Shown here: positions 40,388 to 49,712 of the stretch, one piece after another
How the letters are laid out: every line of letters begins with the position of its first letter
How positions within the stretch are numbered: position 1 is the stretch's first letter
Assembly (NCBI GenBank): GCA_964551015.1
Contig: CAZKBP010000013.1
Span: 62,001 to 126,000 of the forward strand
From: CAZKBP01 sp964551015
GTDB lineage: Bacteria; Bacteroidota; Bacteroidia; Cytophagales; Microscillaceae
Length of the DNA: 64,000 nt
Direction: 5' to 3'
Made by a program: the position numbers and the translations under genes
Notes under the pieces: generated by a model
Told to the model about the DNA's origin: nothing
The model's input: only the letters and a program-made list of their open reading frames with translations
Database searches by the model: none

Positions 40388-41974
40388 TTACAAAGGAATA
40401 TTCCCGTGTTTTTTCTTGGGCAAGGTTCTTACTTTGTTCTCGAGCATATCAAAAGCACGGATCAGTTTAAAGCGGGTTTCTTCGGGTCGGATGACTTCAT
40501 CCACGTATCCGCGATTAGCCGCACGATAAGGCGTAGCAAAAGTGCGAGTGTAGTCTTCTACTTTTTCCTGTAGCTTGGCCTCAGGATCATCGGCTTGGGC
40601 AATTTCGTTTTTGAAGATAATTTCGGATGCTCCCTTAGCTCCCATGACCGCAATTTCGGCAGTAGGCCAAGCAAAATTCATATCTGCACCAATATGTTTG
40701 GAGTTCATCACGTCGTAGGCTCCTCCGTAGGCTTTGCGTGTGATCACGGTTACACGCGGCACCGTGGCTTCACAAAAGGCATAGAGTAGCTTCGCGCCAT
40801 TACTGATAATTCCGTTCCATTCTTGGTCAGTTCCGGGTAAGAAACCAGGCACATCTACCAAAACCAAGAGCGGAATATTGAAAGAGTCGCAGAAGCGTAC
40901 AAAGCGAGCAGCCTTGGTACTAGAGTTGATATCCAGTACGCCCGCGAGCACTGCCGGCTGGTTGCCCACTACCCCGATGCTTCGTCCAGCAATACGAGCA
41001 AAACCCACCACGATATTTTCGGCAAAATCTTTATGTACTTCCATAAAGCTCTCTTCGTCAATCACCCCGTTGATTACCTCACGCATGTCATAGGGTTGAT
41101 TGGGGTTGGCTGGTACGATCTCATTAAGGTTCGGGCGCGTCTCGTCTTCTTGCATTTCGTAGGGAATGCGAGGTACCTCGTCTTCGCAGTTTTGGGGAAT
41201 ATAACTCAGCAGGCGTTTAATATCTTGGATACATTGTAGTTCATTGGCACAAGCAAAATGGGTAACGCCACTCTTACTGCTGTGGGTAGTTGCTCCACCC
41301 AATTCTTCAGAAGTTACTTCTTCATTGGTTACGGTTTTGACCACTTTGGGGCCTGTAACGAACATGTAGGAAGTATTTTCTACCATCATAATAAAATCTG
41401 TGATAGCAGGTGAATAGACCGCACCTCCGGCACAAGGCCCCATTACAGCCGAAATTTGTGGAATCACGCCCGACGCCAAGGTATTTCGGTAAAAAATATC
41501 GGCATAGCCCGCCAGAGAAAGCACCCCCTCTTGGATGCGTGCGCCTCCCGAATCATTCAGCCCGATCACAGGTGCGCCATTATTCATAGCCAAGTCCATG
41601 ATTTTACATATCTTCTCAGCATAAGTCTCAGAAAGCGAACCACCAAAGACCGTAAAATCCTGCGAAAATACATACACCAAGCGACCCTGAATGGTACCGT
41701 AGCCCGTCACAACCCCATCTCCCAAGTAATATTCATTTTCTAAGCCAAAATCACGACAGCGATGGAGTACAAACTTGCCAATTTCCTCAAAAGAGCCTTC
41801 GTCTAAAAGTAAATCAATTCTTTCTCTGGCCGTTAGCTTGCCTTTTTTATGTTGTGATTCTATTCTTTTGGTGCCACCACCTGCTAAAGCTTCTTGATTT
41901 TTGCTTTCTAATTCCGCAAATTTTTCCTCTAAAGATGATCCAACAGGAGGTATATTATTGGTGGTTTTATCCAT
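40388..41974 (-). CDS. Acyl-CoA carboxylase, carboxyltransferase (beta) subunit
   Basis: A protein of 528 residues of the PccB/MmdA type. The N-terminal crotonase-like half has ARERIDLLLDEGSFEE, VFSQDFTVFGGSLSE and LNDSGGARIQEGV. The C-terminal half has VDVPGFLPGTDQEWNGII and TVITRKAYGGAYDVM with the oxyanion Gly-Gly pairs. This enzyme carboxylates propionyl-CoA or a similar acyl-CoA with a biotin carrier. The alpha/biotin subunit is not adjacent. A cobalamin adenosyltransferase is in the same window and would serve the downstream methylmalonyl-CoA mutase. Confidence 0.95.
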   Translation of the reverse strand: MDKTTNNIPPVGSSLEEKFAELESKNQEALAGGGTKRIESQHKKGKLTARERIDLLLDEGSFEEIGKFVLHRCRDFGLENEYYLGDGVVTGYGTIQGRLVYVFSQDFTVFGGSLSETYAEKICKIMDLAMNNGAPVIGLNDSGGARIQEGVLSLAGYADIFYRNTLASGVIPQISAVMGPCAGGAVYSPAITDFIMMVENTSYMFVTGPKVVKTVTNEEVTSEELGGATTHSSKSGVTHFACANELQCIQDIKRLLSYIPQNCEDEVPRIPYEMQEDETRPNLNEIVPANPNQPYDMREVINGVIDEESFMEVHKDFAENIVVGFARIAGRSIGVVGNQPAVLAGVLDINSSTKAARFVRFCDSFNIPLLVLVDVPGFLPGTDQEWNGIISNGAKLLYAFCEATVPRVTVITRKAYGGAYDVMNSKHIGADMNFAWPTAEIAVMGAKGASEIIFKNEIAQADDPEAKLQEKVEDYTRTFATPYRAANRGYVDEVIRPEETRFKLIRAFDMLENKVRTLPKKKHGNIPL

Positions 41975-42361
41975 GATTAAGATGCGTATACTTTGATTGA
42001 TATGATTTCAAATATATATTCCTATTTGCAAAATCCTGAACATTTCTCCCGAAAATTCCCCTGACAGGAAGAGAAAAAATATTTTTTTTTGACTTATCTG
42101 GTTAAATCTAGTAGCTCACAAAAATACGTATAGTGCTTGTGAAGCTAGGATTTTCTTCCTGAATTTCTTGGTTCATGCGAAACTACTACAAAAGGCACGA
42201 GGTATATTCTGAGGCAAAAATCCTTGGAAACTTACCTAAAAACGGTACTAGCTTTGAAGTTTACATAGCAACACTCCTTTTTTCATAAAATTTTTTTGAT
42301 TTTTTTTGATTTTCCTGTGAATTGACTCAACGCATATCTATCTAAACCTAAATCTAGAAAA
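41975..42361. promoter_or_regulatory. Divergent spacer between the carboxylase and the PAS protein
   Basis: A 387-base AT-rich spacer with no gene. TATATTTG on the minus strand (42009-42016) matches the Bacteroidota -7 box and lies 35 bases upstream of the carboxylase start. No recognised RNA element or operator was found. Confidence 0.35.
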
Positions 42362-42754
42362 ATGATTAATCTAACCGAAACTCAGAACCTTAAGGATGCC
42401 ATCGCTCAAAATCCAGAAGATTACAAACACATCATTGAGCAAACCGAACTAGGTATCTGTATCACCAATGAGCAGGGTCATTATGTAGCTGTTAATGACA
42501 ACTATACCCAAATTACGGGTTACAGCCGAGAAGAACTGATTGGAGAAAGCTTCCTCAAAGTAGTTCCTCCACCCAAGCAGGATGACTTGCAGGAAATGCA
42601 CGACCAGTTTATTGAGATACAAATTGAAATTTTTGAGAAATTCGAGATCATAAACAAATCTGGTCAACTCCTCAAAATTGATGTAGACGCGGGCTTCAAC
42701 GACCATATTGAAGGAAAGCCCCACAAGATTACTTTTATCCAATTGATGACTTGA
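42362..42754 (+). CDS. Free-standing PAS-domain protein
   Basis: A protein of 130 residues, almost wholly one PAS domain: IIEQTELGICITNEQGHYVAVNDNYTQITGYSREELIG, then ending KITFIQLMT. There is no signal peptide, transmembrane helix or output domain. Such small PAS proteins work by protein-protein contact or by binding ligand and passing the signal in trans. A terminator follows, so the receptor gene 223 bases downstream is probably a separate transcript although its gene is the likely partner. Confidence 0.9.
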   Translation: MINLTETQNLKDAIAQNPEDYKHIIEQTELGICITNEQGHYVAVNDNYTQITGYSREELIGESFLKVVPPPKQDDLQEMHDQFIEIQIEIFEKFEIINKSGQLLKIDVDAGFNDHIEGKPHKITFIQLMT

Positions 42755-42783
42755 AGCCGGAATCGCTTTGATGTAATCAAAAT

Positions 42784-42821
42784 GCTCAGAATCGATCCCC
42801 TAGGTTCTGAGCTTATTTTTT
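42784..42821 (+). terminator. Terminator between the PAS protein and the receptor
   Basis: GCTCAGAA/TTCTGAGC (8-bp stem) with a TTATTTTTT tail on the plus strand, 30 bases after the PAS-gene stop. Confidence 0.78.
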
Positions 42822-42977
42822 GGAAGAAAAAAGCGATGCAACAGGATTGGAATAGTTTTAGATGAAAATTCTCAGGATATACAAAGTATCCATCTCCGGC
42901 GAAAATGACTCAGAGATGTTCACGAACCTCGAGATAAGCTAAAAATCAGCGAGTAGATTTCTACAAATAATCTGGAT

Positions 42978-45908
42978 ATGGCAAAGAAAAAATCAAATTG
43001 GCAAAATATTTTCAAGTATCTCAGTAAACAATACTATACAGAGAGCATACGCGGGCGCATTAACTGGTTGGTCTTCGCCTCAATGACACTCTTGGTGGTC
43101 ATTACTGGCTTTACCATCTATCAAAATTATCACACAGGGCAAGTAAATGAAGATATCAAACGGCTTCGGGCTCCCCTCTCGATCGAGAGTGCTTCTATTC
43201 GTAGTGGCCTGAATCGTATACTTTTTCTACAATCTTTGCATATCGATAATCAAGACCCTATTTACATTGAAAAGCAAGACAGCGTATGGCAAAAACAAAT
43301 CAATCCCAGCTTTGAAAATATAACCTCTATCCGTACGACTCTATATGATCCACAATATACCTCCTTCTTAGATTCTTTATCTGCCCTCTTGCCTAGATTC
43401 AAGGTATCTCAACAGATTACTCGCCAATTAATCCAAGCATTAGCAGAGCTTCCACGACCCAAAGTTCGAGATAGTTTGGCTTTTAATATTTATCTGAGAG
43501 AACGGTTTCTACTTCAGCAAGAAATCCATGCTTCGGTAGCTAAGCATCAAATGCCTATTTACAATCGCCTTCGGGATATGATGTCCCAGATTTATATACA
43601 AGAGTCTGCTACCCTCAAAAATGATCTTGCCGCCGTAGAAAAAGCCATTTTTAATACTAATCTCACCACCACTGCTCTGTTGGTTCTCACCTGTATCTTC
43701 TTGCTTAGTCTTTCTTATGCTACCATTCGTCGATTAGATCGATCTATTCGCCAACCCGTAGAGGCACTCAATAGATTAGCTCAAGGCGAACTCACTGGCC
43801 ATATCACTCCGAGTCAAGATGAGTTCTCAGCCATTATCAAAGCCAGCAATCGTCTGCAGGATAATCTGACTCAGGCTAGTCAATTTTCGCTGGAGATTGG
43901 TGAGGGTAATTTCAATTCAGCTTTTTCTCCCCTCAGTGAGTCGGATATCCTAGGCAATGCCCTGCTCCAAATGCGAGACCAACTCCACCAGGTAGCACAA
44001 GAAGATCAAAAAAGAGATTGGGCCACCCAAGGATTGGCTAAATTCTCAGAAATTTTGCGCCTACACAATGATGATTTTAAAGACTTTGGCGATAAGGTCA
44101 TTTCTAATCTAGTGCGCTATTTGGGTGCCAACCAAGGCGGAATTTTTATTGCTTACCCTGAGCAACAAGGAACTTCGCTCGAGCTGGTAGCCTGCTATGC
44201 CTATGACCGAAAGAAATTTCTTCAGAAAAAAGTATGGGTAGGAGATCAATACGCGGAAGGACTACTCGGACAGGCTTATCTTGAAAAAGAAACACTCCAT
44301 ATGACCGAGATGCCAGAAGAGCACGTTCAGATCGTCTCTGGCCTTGGTGATGGCAGTCCTCGCTCCCTGTTGATCGTGCCACTCAAACTCAATGAACAGG
44401 TAGAAGGAGTCTTAGAGTTAGCCTCTTTCCAAGATTTCAAGCCGCACGAAATTGCCTTCGTAGAAAAATTAGCCGAAAATATCGCTTCCTCCATCATCGC
44501 GGTCAAAACGAACAATCGTACGCGCGAACTACTGGCCGCTTCTCAGCATCAGGCCGAAGAACTTCGCTCGCAGGAAGAGGAAATGCGCCAAAATAATGAG
44601 GAACTAGCCGCCACACAGGAAGAAATGCGCCGCAATAGCCTAGAATTAGAAAAATTGCTAGAAGAATCTCGTGTCAAAGAACAGGAAAAAGCACGAGCAC
44701 TGGAAGAAGCCCGAGAGAAAACCGAGGAAATGAAGCAGAAACAAGAGGAGCTGGAAAAAGTAAAACGTCGCCTAGAAAGTAATGAACAAGTTCTCAAAAA
44801 AGCCTTTGATAAGGCCAAAACCAATGAAATACTGCTCAAAGAAAAAAATGAAGAGGTAGCTAAGAATGAGGCCGAACTCCATAAAAAAATGGACCAATTA
44901 AAAGCCATTCAAGATAAATTAAGCAGCAGCGAACAAAGATTATTCAAAGTCTTAGAAAGCATACCTGCCGGCGTTTTCGTGCTACAAGCCAACGGAGAAC
45001 CTTATTTTGCCAATCAACAAGCCCAAGAAATACTCGGACAAGGAATTGTCTCGATCGAGCTGGGCAAAAACAAAAGAGCGGAAATCTACAGAGCCAAAAT
45101 AGCGGGCACTGACCAGCCTTATCCCCAAGATCAAATGCCCCTAATTAGAGCCTTGCAAGGCGAAAAAGCGCATATTGATGATATGGACATTGACCGCAAT
45201 GATCGTCGTGTTACGCTGGAAGTTACTGCTAATCCGATCCGAGATGAGCAAGGACAAATTGAATATGCCGTAGCCATCTTTCGTGATATTACCGAGCGTA
45301 AAAAACGCAATGACGAACTTAAAAAACAGCAGGCACTTTTTGCCAACGGTAGAGACGCCGTTTGGATTTTAGACGAAGATAAAATCGTAGATTGTAATAA
45401 GGCTTCTCTGGAATTGTTTAAGTGTGAGAATCCCGAAAAAATGATCGGCAAAAGTATTCAAGATTTTTCGCCCGAACTCCAGCCCTCTGGCAGAACTTCT
45501 GAAGATATGATGCAAATGCACCTGCAAAAATGCCACAAAAAAGGGTCTAATTTTTATGAATGGACACATCAAAATACAGGCGGTAGAGAGTTCGAGTGTG
45601 AGATTTTGTTGAGTACCATCCCCTATGGTGAACAAACCCTCATCGCAGCGGTCATCCGAGATATTACCGAACGCAAAATGCAAGAAACGGAACTCATTCG
45701 CAGAAATCAAGAACTCATCCACAAAGTACGAGATTTTACTACCTCCCAAAGTGAAATGAAACGTGGACAACAAGAGCTTTTCCTGAACAATGAGAAACTA
45801 GAAGCCAATATCCAAGTGCTCAAAAAAGCCTTCCTCCGTAAAAAAGAAGCCGAACAACTGCTCAAACAGGAAATCCAAGCCCTCCAAGAAAGGTTAGGCA
45901 AAGTATGA
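42978..45908 (+). CDS. Large receptor (4HB-like, HAMP, GAF, two PAS) without kinase or methyl-accepting output
   Basis: A protein of 976 residues. One helix (about 30-50, LVFASMTLLVVITGFTIY) and a second (about 228-248) bracket a helical sensor domain of about 180 residues that looks like a four-helix bundle. HAMP follows (RRLDRSIRQPVEALNRLAQGELTG). Then comes a GAF domain (about 350-520), a long charged coiled coil with EELRSQEEEMRQNNEELAA, PAS1 (about 660-780), PAS2 (about 785-905) and a final coil. The coils share the phrase QVLKKAF. No HisKA, HATPase, GGDEF or MCP hairpin is seen although GAF plus this coil usually leads to a kinase in Bacteroidota. Output must be in trans. Confidence 0.9.
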   Translation: MAKKKSNWQNIFKYLSKQYYTESIRGRINWLVFASMTLLVVITGFTIYQNYHTGQVNEDIKRLRAPLSIESASIRSGLNRILFLQSLHIDNQDPIYIEKQDSVWQKQINPSFENITSIRTTLYDPQYTSFLDSLSALLPRFKVSQQITRQLIQALAELPRPKVRDSLAFNIYLRERFLLQQEIHASVAKHQMPIYNRLRDMMSQIYIQESATLKNDLAAVEKAIFNTNLTTTALLVLTCIFLLSLSYATIRRLDRSIRQPVEALNRLAQGELTGHITPSQDEFSAIIKASNRLQDNLTQASQFSLEIGEGNFNSAFSPLSESDILGNALLQMRDQLHQVAQEDQKRDWATQGLAKFSEILRLHNDDFKDFGDKVISNLVRYLGANQGGIFIAYPEQQGTSLELVACYAYDRKKFLQKKVWVGDQYAEGLLGQAYLEKETLHMTEMPEEHVQIVSGLGDGSPRSLLIVPLKLNEQVEGVLELASFQDFKPHEIAFVEKLAENIASSIIAVKTNNRTRELLAASQHQAEELRSQEEEMRQNNEELAATQEEMRRNSLELEKLLEESRVKEQEKARALEEAREKTEEMKQKQEELEKVKRRLESNEQVLKKAFDKAKTNEILLKEKNEEVAKNEAELHKKMDQLKAIQDKLSSSEQRLFKVLESIPAGVFVLQANGEPYFANQQAQEILGQGIVSIELGKNKRAEIYRAKIAGTDQPYPQDQMPLIRALQGEKAHIDDMDIDRNDRRVTLEVTANPIRDEQGQIEYAVAIFRDITERKKRNDELKKQQALFANGRDAVWILDEDKIVDCNKASLELFKCENPEKMIGKSIQDFSPELQPSGRTSEDMMQMHLQKCHKKGSNFYEWTHQNTGGREFECEILLSTIPYGEQTLIAAVIRDITERKMQETELIRRNQELIHKVRDFTTSQSEMKRGQQELFLNNEKLEANIQVLKKAFLRKKEAEQLLKQEIQALQERLGKV

Positions 45909-46003
45909 TGTGCATCCGAGAGCAGATCGCAACTAGTTGCTCCGTGTCTCTGTGCCTCTGTGTTTGGAAGATAAGATGAGATGGGTATTGTGTGCAATGC
46001 GCA

Positions 46004-46615
46004 TTACTCCAAAGTACTCAGCGTAACGGCGACAATATCTCGGAAAACCTCCTCCGAAGCATTGGTTTTGGCCAGCACGCGTATTCCGTTTATCACGTTG
46101 AGCAGATAGCGGGATAAGGCCTGCGCCTCGTGTCGGGTAGAAATCTCCCCCTCGGCTTGTCCTCGCAGGATAAGTGCTTGAAAAGCGCGCTCGATATTTT
46201 GCCTATTGGCATTCACGATTTCTTCCATAGCCAAGTAAGCAGCTCGATCCTCATCACAGCGTGTATCCTCAGAAATAATCTCGGTCGTGAGATTAACCAT
46301 AAAACATCCTTTCCGCGATGGATCCCCCATAATTTCCTGAATCGTGAGGTCAAAGAGTTCGCGTAGAATAGTTTTGGCTGGTTTGTCCTCCTGCAGTTTG
46401 TCCATGAGCAGCTGTGAAGCTCCTTTGCGGTATTGCTGCACGGCTTTTTGGAAAAAGCTCAGCTTATCGCCATAAGTAGTATAAATGCTAGAACGTTGAA
46501 TGCCCAGATACTCGACTAAGTCTTTGATGGAAGTGCCCTTGTAGCCTTTTTTCCAAAATAATTCCATGGCTTTCTCCAGAGTCTCTTCCTCGTTGAAATT
46601 TTTGGTACGTGCCAT
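46004..46615 (-). CDS. TetR/AcrR-family transcriptional regulator
   Basis: A protein of 203 residues. The N-terminal helix-turn-helix (FNEEETLEKAMELFWKKGYKG, SIKDLVEYLGIQRSSIYTTYGDK) is clear, close to the YxaF/LmrA-like group. The C-terminal ligand domain includes CFMVNLTTEIISED and LLNVINGIRVLAKTNAS, as in TetR_C-type proteins that respond to small molecules. It probably represses a nearby or distant efflux or redox gene. The next gene (aminotransferase, 46751) is on the same strand but is upstream, so self-regulation is the only local target I can suggest. Confidence 0.92.
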   Translation of the reverse strand: MARTKNFNEEETLEKAMELFWKKGYKGTSIKDLVEYLGIQRSSIYTTYGDKLSFFQKAVQQYRKGASQLLMDKLQEDKPAKTILRELFDLTIQEIMGDPSRKGCFMVNLTTEIISEDTRCDEDRAAYLAMEEIVNANRQNIERAFQALILRGQAEGEISTRHEAQALSRYLLNVINGIRVLAKTNASEEVFRDIVAVTLSTLE

Positions 46616-46647
46616 CAGGTCTGAATTTTGGTTCTTATCAGAAGATA

Positions 46648-46672
46648 GAATTCGGGAGCTAGCTCCTAATTC
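46648..46672. repeat. Short palindrome related to the interspersed repeats
   Basis: GAATT and AATTC arms flank the 12-base perfect palindrome GGAGCTAGCTCC. The core resembles units of the repeat at 40191-40386, so this may be a remnant. Confidence 0.4.
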
Positions 46673-46750
46673 CTACTCTTACAACACGAATTTTGTACCA
46701 TTCATTCCATATAAAAACTTTAAACAGAACGATCTAGCGTGCGCAGAGAA

Positions 46751-47935
46751 TTACTTTTCATACAATAGCACTTCATTTTGGATAATCTTCTCTACGGCTT
46801 GCTCCATGGTTTCGTATTTCTTGGCAAAACAAAACCGAATCGCCTTGTGATCTTGTCCATCTATATAAAAAGGAGAAAGCGGAATGGTAGCCACGCCCAC
46901 CTGACGGGTCAAACGCTCCGTGTAGGCAGTATCTTTTTCTTGGGAAAGATGTCCGTAGGAGGCTACCTGAAAATAAGTGCCCTCACAGGGAAGGAGTTTG
47001 AAGGGTGTGGCTTGCATCAAAGCTCGAAAACGATCTCTGCGCTCCTGATAAAAATCGGCCAAGCTCAAGTAATGCTCCTTTTCTTTTAGAAAATCGGCTA
47101 AGGCTAATTGCGCAGGGGTAAAAGTAGCGAAAGTATTGTACTGGTGAATTTTGCGAAATTCTTGGGTAAAATACTCGGGGGCAATGCAATAGCCAATTTT
47201 CCAGCCCGTCGCGTGAAAAGTTTTCCCAAAAGAAAAAATCGCAAAACTACGCTGCCTCAATTCAGGGTATCGCAGTACGCTCTGATGCTCCTGCCCATCA
47301 AAAATAATATGCTCATAAACCTCATCACTGATGATGATAAAATCTTGATTCTGAGCAATCTCATTCAGTTGCTGCATATCTTCGGCCTTGAGTGCAGTAC
47401 CAGAGGGATTATGCGGAGAATTAATCATCACCACTTTCGTCTTTTCATTCAGAGCTTGCTGAAACAACGTCCATTGAATGGCATAATCATCAGGATGTAG
47501 CGGCACGGGGATGGCCTTCCCACCAAATAGCTCAATGATGGGCTGGTACAAATCGTAGGCAGGCTCGAAGATAATCACTTCATCGCCCGGTCTGACCACG
47601 GCGGCCAAAGCATTAAAAATCGCTTCACTCGCTCCCGAAACCACCGTGATTTCTTTCTCAGGATTAGGAGCAATGCGATAGGTTTCTTCGGTTTTAATAG
47701 AAATTTGCTCTCGTAAAGCGGGCATTCCGGCCATGGGCGCGTATTGATTGGCTCCTTTTTTCATGTAATGCGTTACGAGATCAATCAGCTGGGGGTGGCA
47801 CTCAAAATCTGGAAAGCCCTGAGAAAGGTTAATCGCTTGTACTTCTTGTGCCAGGCGCGACATCACCGTGAAGATAGTCGTGCCCAATTGAGGTAATTTG
47901 GAAGGAAAATGAGGATGGGTTTGTGCAGTGTGCAT
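46751..47935 (-). CDS. Methionine aminotransferase (YbdL-like)
   Basis: A protein of 394 residues. It follows fold-type I class I: INLSQGFPDFECHPQLID, YAPMAGMPALREQI, NSPHNPSGTAL, SDEVYEHI and SFGKTFHATGWKIGY, whose first lysine binds PLP. The GFPDF and KTFHATGWK phrases are those of YbdL/kynurenine-aminotransferase-like enzymes that use methionine, phenylalanine or glutamine as donor. It acts in methionine salvage in many bacteria. It lies on the same strand as the upstream def gene with a 113-base spacer that has a short AACCC/GGGTT hairpin. Confidence 0.9.
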   Translation of the reverse strand: MHTAQTHPHFPSKLPQLGTTIFTVMSRLAQEVQAINLSQGFPDFECHPQLIDLVTHYMKKGANQYAPMAGMPALREQISIKTEETYRIAPNPEKEITVVSGASEAIFNALAAVVRPGDEVIIFEPAYDLYQPIIELFGGKAIPVPLHPDDYAIQWTLFQQALNEKTKVVMINSPHNPSGTALKAEDMQQLNEIAQNQDFIIISDEVYEHIIFDGQEHQSVLRYPELRQRSFAIFSFGKTFHATGWKIGYCIAPEYFTQEFRKIHQYNTFATFTPAQLALADFLKEKEHYLSLADFYQERRDRFRALMQATPFKLLPCEGTYFQVASYGHLSQEKDTAYTERLTRQVGVATIPLSPFYIDGQDHKAIRFCFAKKYETMEQAVEKIIQNEVLLYEK

Positions 47936-48048
47936 AAATTTATTTATATGGTTATCCGTTGTGGGTTGTGCGTTTTTTTAAGGCTTCGTGGCTGATTTTT
48001 TAAATACAACCCTAAAGGGTTTCGGAAGCCTGCTAGGTTTTTCAGGGT

Positions 48049-48606
48049 TTATTTTTTGGTAGGAAAGCGCATTTTATATTTGGCATTGACTTTCCCTTTG
48101 CTAATGTTATTGAGTTTAGATCTGAGCAATCGCTTTTTGAAAGGAGATAAATAATCGGTAAAAAGAATGCCCTCGATATGGTCGTACTCGTGCTGAATCA
48201 CGCGGGCAGCCAGTCCTTCGAAAGTTTCTTCGTATTCATTCCAATCTTCATCAAAATAGTGGATTTTGATCTGAGCTTGTCGATTTACATTTTCGTGAAT
48301 ATCCGGGATGCTCAGGCAACCTTCTTCGTAAGCCCATTCTTCCCCTAACTCTTCGAGCATGGTCGGGTTGACAAAGGCTTTTTTCATCCCTTCAATTTCA
48401 TCGCTCATCTGGTTGGCATCAATCACAAAAACCCGGTAGCTCAATCCAATCTGAGGGGCGGCCAAGCCCACGCCACTGGCGGCGTACATGGTCTCGAACA
48501 TATCCGCTACCAATTTTTTCAAGTCAAAAGATTCATCATCAGGGTCAATATCTTCGGCGGCTTGTTTTAGAACTGGGTCACCGTAGGCTACAATGGGATA
48601 GATCAT
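48049..48606 (-). CDS. def: Peptide deformylase
   Basis: A protein of 185 residues, the usual length. Motif 1 GVGLAAPQIG (45-54, with Q52), motif 2 EGCLS (95-99, metal ligand C97) and motif 3 QHEYDH (138-143, ligands H139 and H143, catalytic E140) are intact. It removes the N-formyl group from nascent proteins. It follows ruvX 43 bases later on the same strand; the order ruvX then def recurs in Bacteroidota. Confidence 0.97.
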   Translation of the reverse strand: MIYPIVAYGDPVLKQAAEDIDPDDESFDLKKLVADMFETMYAASGVGLAAPQIGLSYRVFVIDANQMSDEIEGMKKAFVNPTMLEELGEEWAYEEGCLSIPDIHENVNRQAQIKIHYFDEDWNEYEETFEGLAARVIQHEYDHIEGILFTDYLSPFKKRLLRSKLNNISKGKVNAKYKMRFPTKK

Positions 48607-48649
48607 AGATACAAAAGAATTAATTGAACATTCATCAAAAATAATATTT

Positions 48650-49069
48650 TTAAGCTTGAGAATGTTTTTCCATGAAAGATTGCAAAATAATGACCGCGCT
48701 TACTTTATCTAAGTTAGCTTTATCTCGGCGGTATTTTTTGGTAGTGCCACCCGTAATCATGGCGTCTAGAGCCAGCTTAGAAGTAAAACGCTCATCATGC
48801 AAATGTACAGTTTTTTCGGGAAAGGCTTTTTGCAATTTCCGCACAAAACCCCTTACGTGGGGCGTGGCGTCGGTATCGCTCCCATCTAAGTTTTGAGGCA
48901 TCCCCACTACAAAGGCTTCTACCTCTTCTTGTTGGGTGTAGTTTTGTAAATATTCCATCACCTTTTCGGGGTGGATGGTTTCCAGAGCGGTGGCGATGAT
49001 TTTGAGCGGGTCAGTTACGGCCAAGCCTACGCGCTTGGTTCCGTAGTCAACGGCTAAGAGTCTTCCCAT
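48650..49069 (-). CDS. ruvX: Putative pre-16S rRNA nuclease / Holliday junction resolvase-like YqgF
   Basis: A protein of 139 residues. The RNase H-like core shows LLAVDYGTKRVGLAVTDP at the N-terminus and HDERFTSKLALDAM later, followed by KVSAVIILQSFM. Members process the 5' end of 16S rRNA and were once assigned as Holliday junction resolvases. Immediately upstream of def on the same strand. Confidence 0.95.
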   Translation of the reverse strand: MGRLLAVDYGTKRVGLAVTDPLKIIATALETIHPEKVMEYLQNYTQQEEVEAFVVGMPQNLDGSDTDATPHVRGFVRKLQKAFPEKTVHLHDERFTSKLALDAMITGGTTKKYRRDKANLDKVSAVIILQSFMEKHSQA

Positions 49070-49253
49070 ATTTTTTATTGATTTTTGTATCTCACGAAAC
49101 CGGAGTTGCGAAGCTACATTTTAAAATTCTTGCTTAGTAATGTCTTTAATAAAAAAGTTCATTTAGGTTGAATGAAGCTTAAAGATCGTGATTTTTCTAC
49201 AAAAATGTAAATCATCCAAGCTAATCAACCAAAAACTGGAATTATGCGGCTAC

Positions 49254-49694
49254 TTAGGCCCAAGTCCTTTGCATCATCAGTTTGATATTGGTCTTTTTCC
49301 ACACTTGGAAGTTGTGTCTGAGGTAAAATTCTTGGGCGCGTTCGTTGATGCGAAAAACTTCTAATTGAAGGTCGAGTTGTTTTTGCTCAGATTCTGAAAT
49401 GACGCTTCGCATCACCCAGCTACCAATTCCTTGGCTTTGCGCTTGGGGATGAATGAGTAGATTCGCGATGAAAATATGCTCAGGAGTTTGCCTTTTTTCC
49501 AAATAGCCTACCGCCATCCCCAGGCGCTCGATGATTTGGATATGTTTGGGGGTGAACCTTTCCTGATGGAATTGCCATTGGGCTTTTTTCTCCCAGCCCC
49601 AGATTTGGTCAACATAAGTGCTGAGGGCATTTTCTTTGATGTTGAAGGTAAGGAGCAAGTCTTGTGGCTGTGCCTCTCTCAAACAAACTTTCAT
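49254..49694 (-). CDS. GNAT N-acetyltransferase
   Basis: A protein of 146 residues. The acetyl-CoA loop is QAQSQGIGSWVM, preceded by IFIANLLIHP, and EFYLRHNFQVW closes the fold. The Q-x-x-G-x-G form is intact. The N-terminus (CLREAQPQDLLLTFNIKENALSTYVDQIWGWEKKAQW) is that of a small cluster of bacterial GNATs of unknown acceptor. The gene lies 18 bases past the RIC-like gene, with which it may be co-transcribed. Confidence 0.87.
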   Translation of the reverse strand: MKVCLREAQPQDLLLTFNIKENALSTYVDQIWGWEKKAQWQFHQERFTPKHIQIIERLGMAVGYLEKRQTPEHIFIANLLIHPQAQSQGIGSWVMRSVISESEQKQLDLQLEVFRINERAQEFYLRHNFQVWKKTNIKLMMQRTWA

Positions 49695-49712
49695 AGCCTT
49701 GAGCGATCAACA

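Noticed and set aside
48008..48021. AACCC/GGGTT hairpin after def as a strong terminator
   Set aside because: The stem is only 5 bp with no proper T-run, so it is too weak to list.
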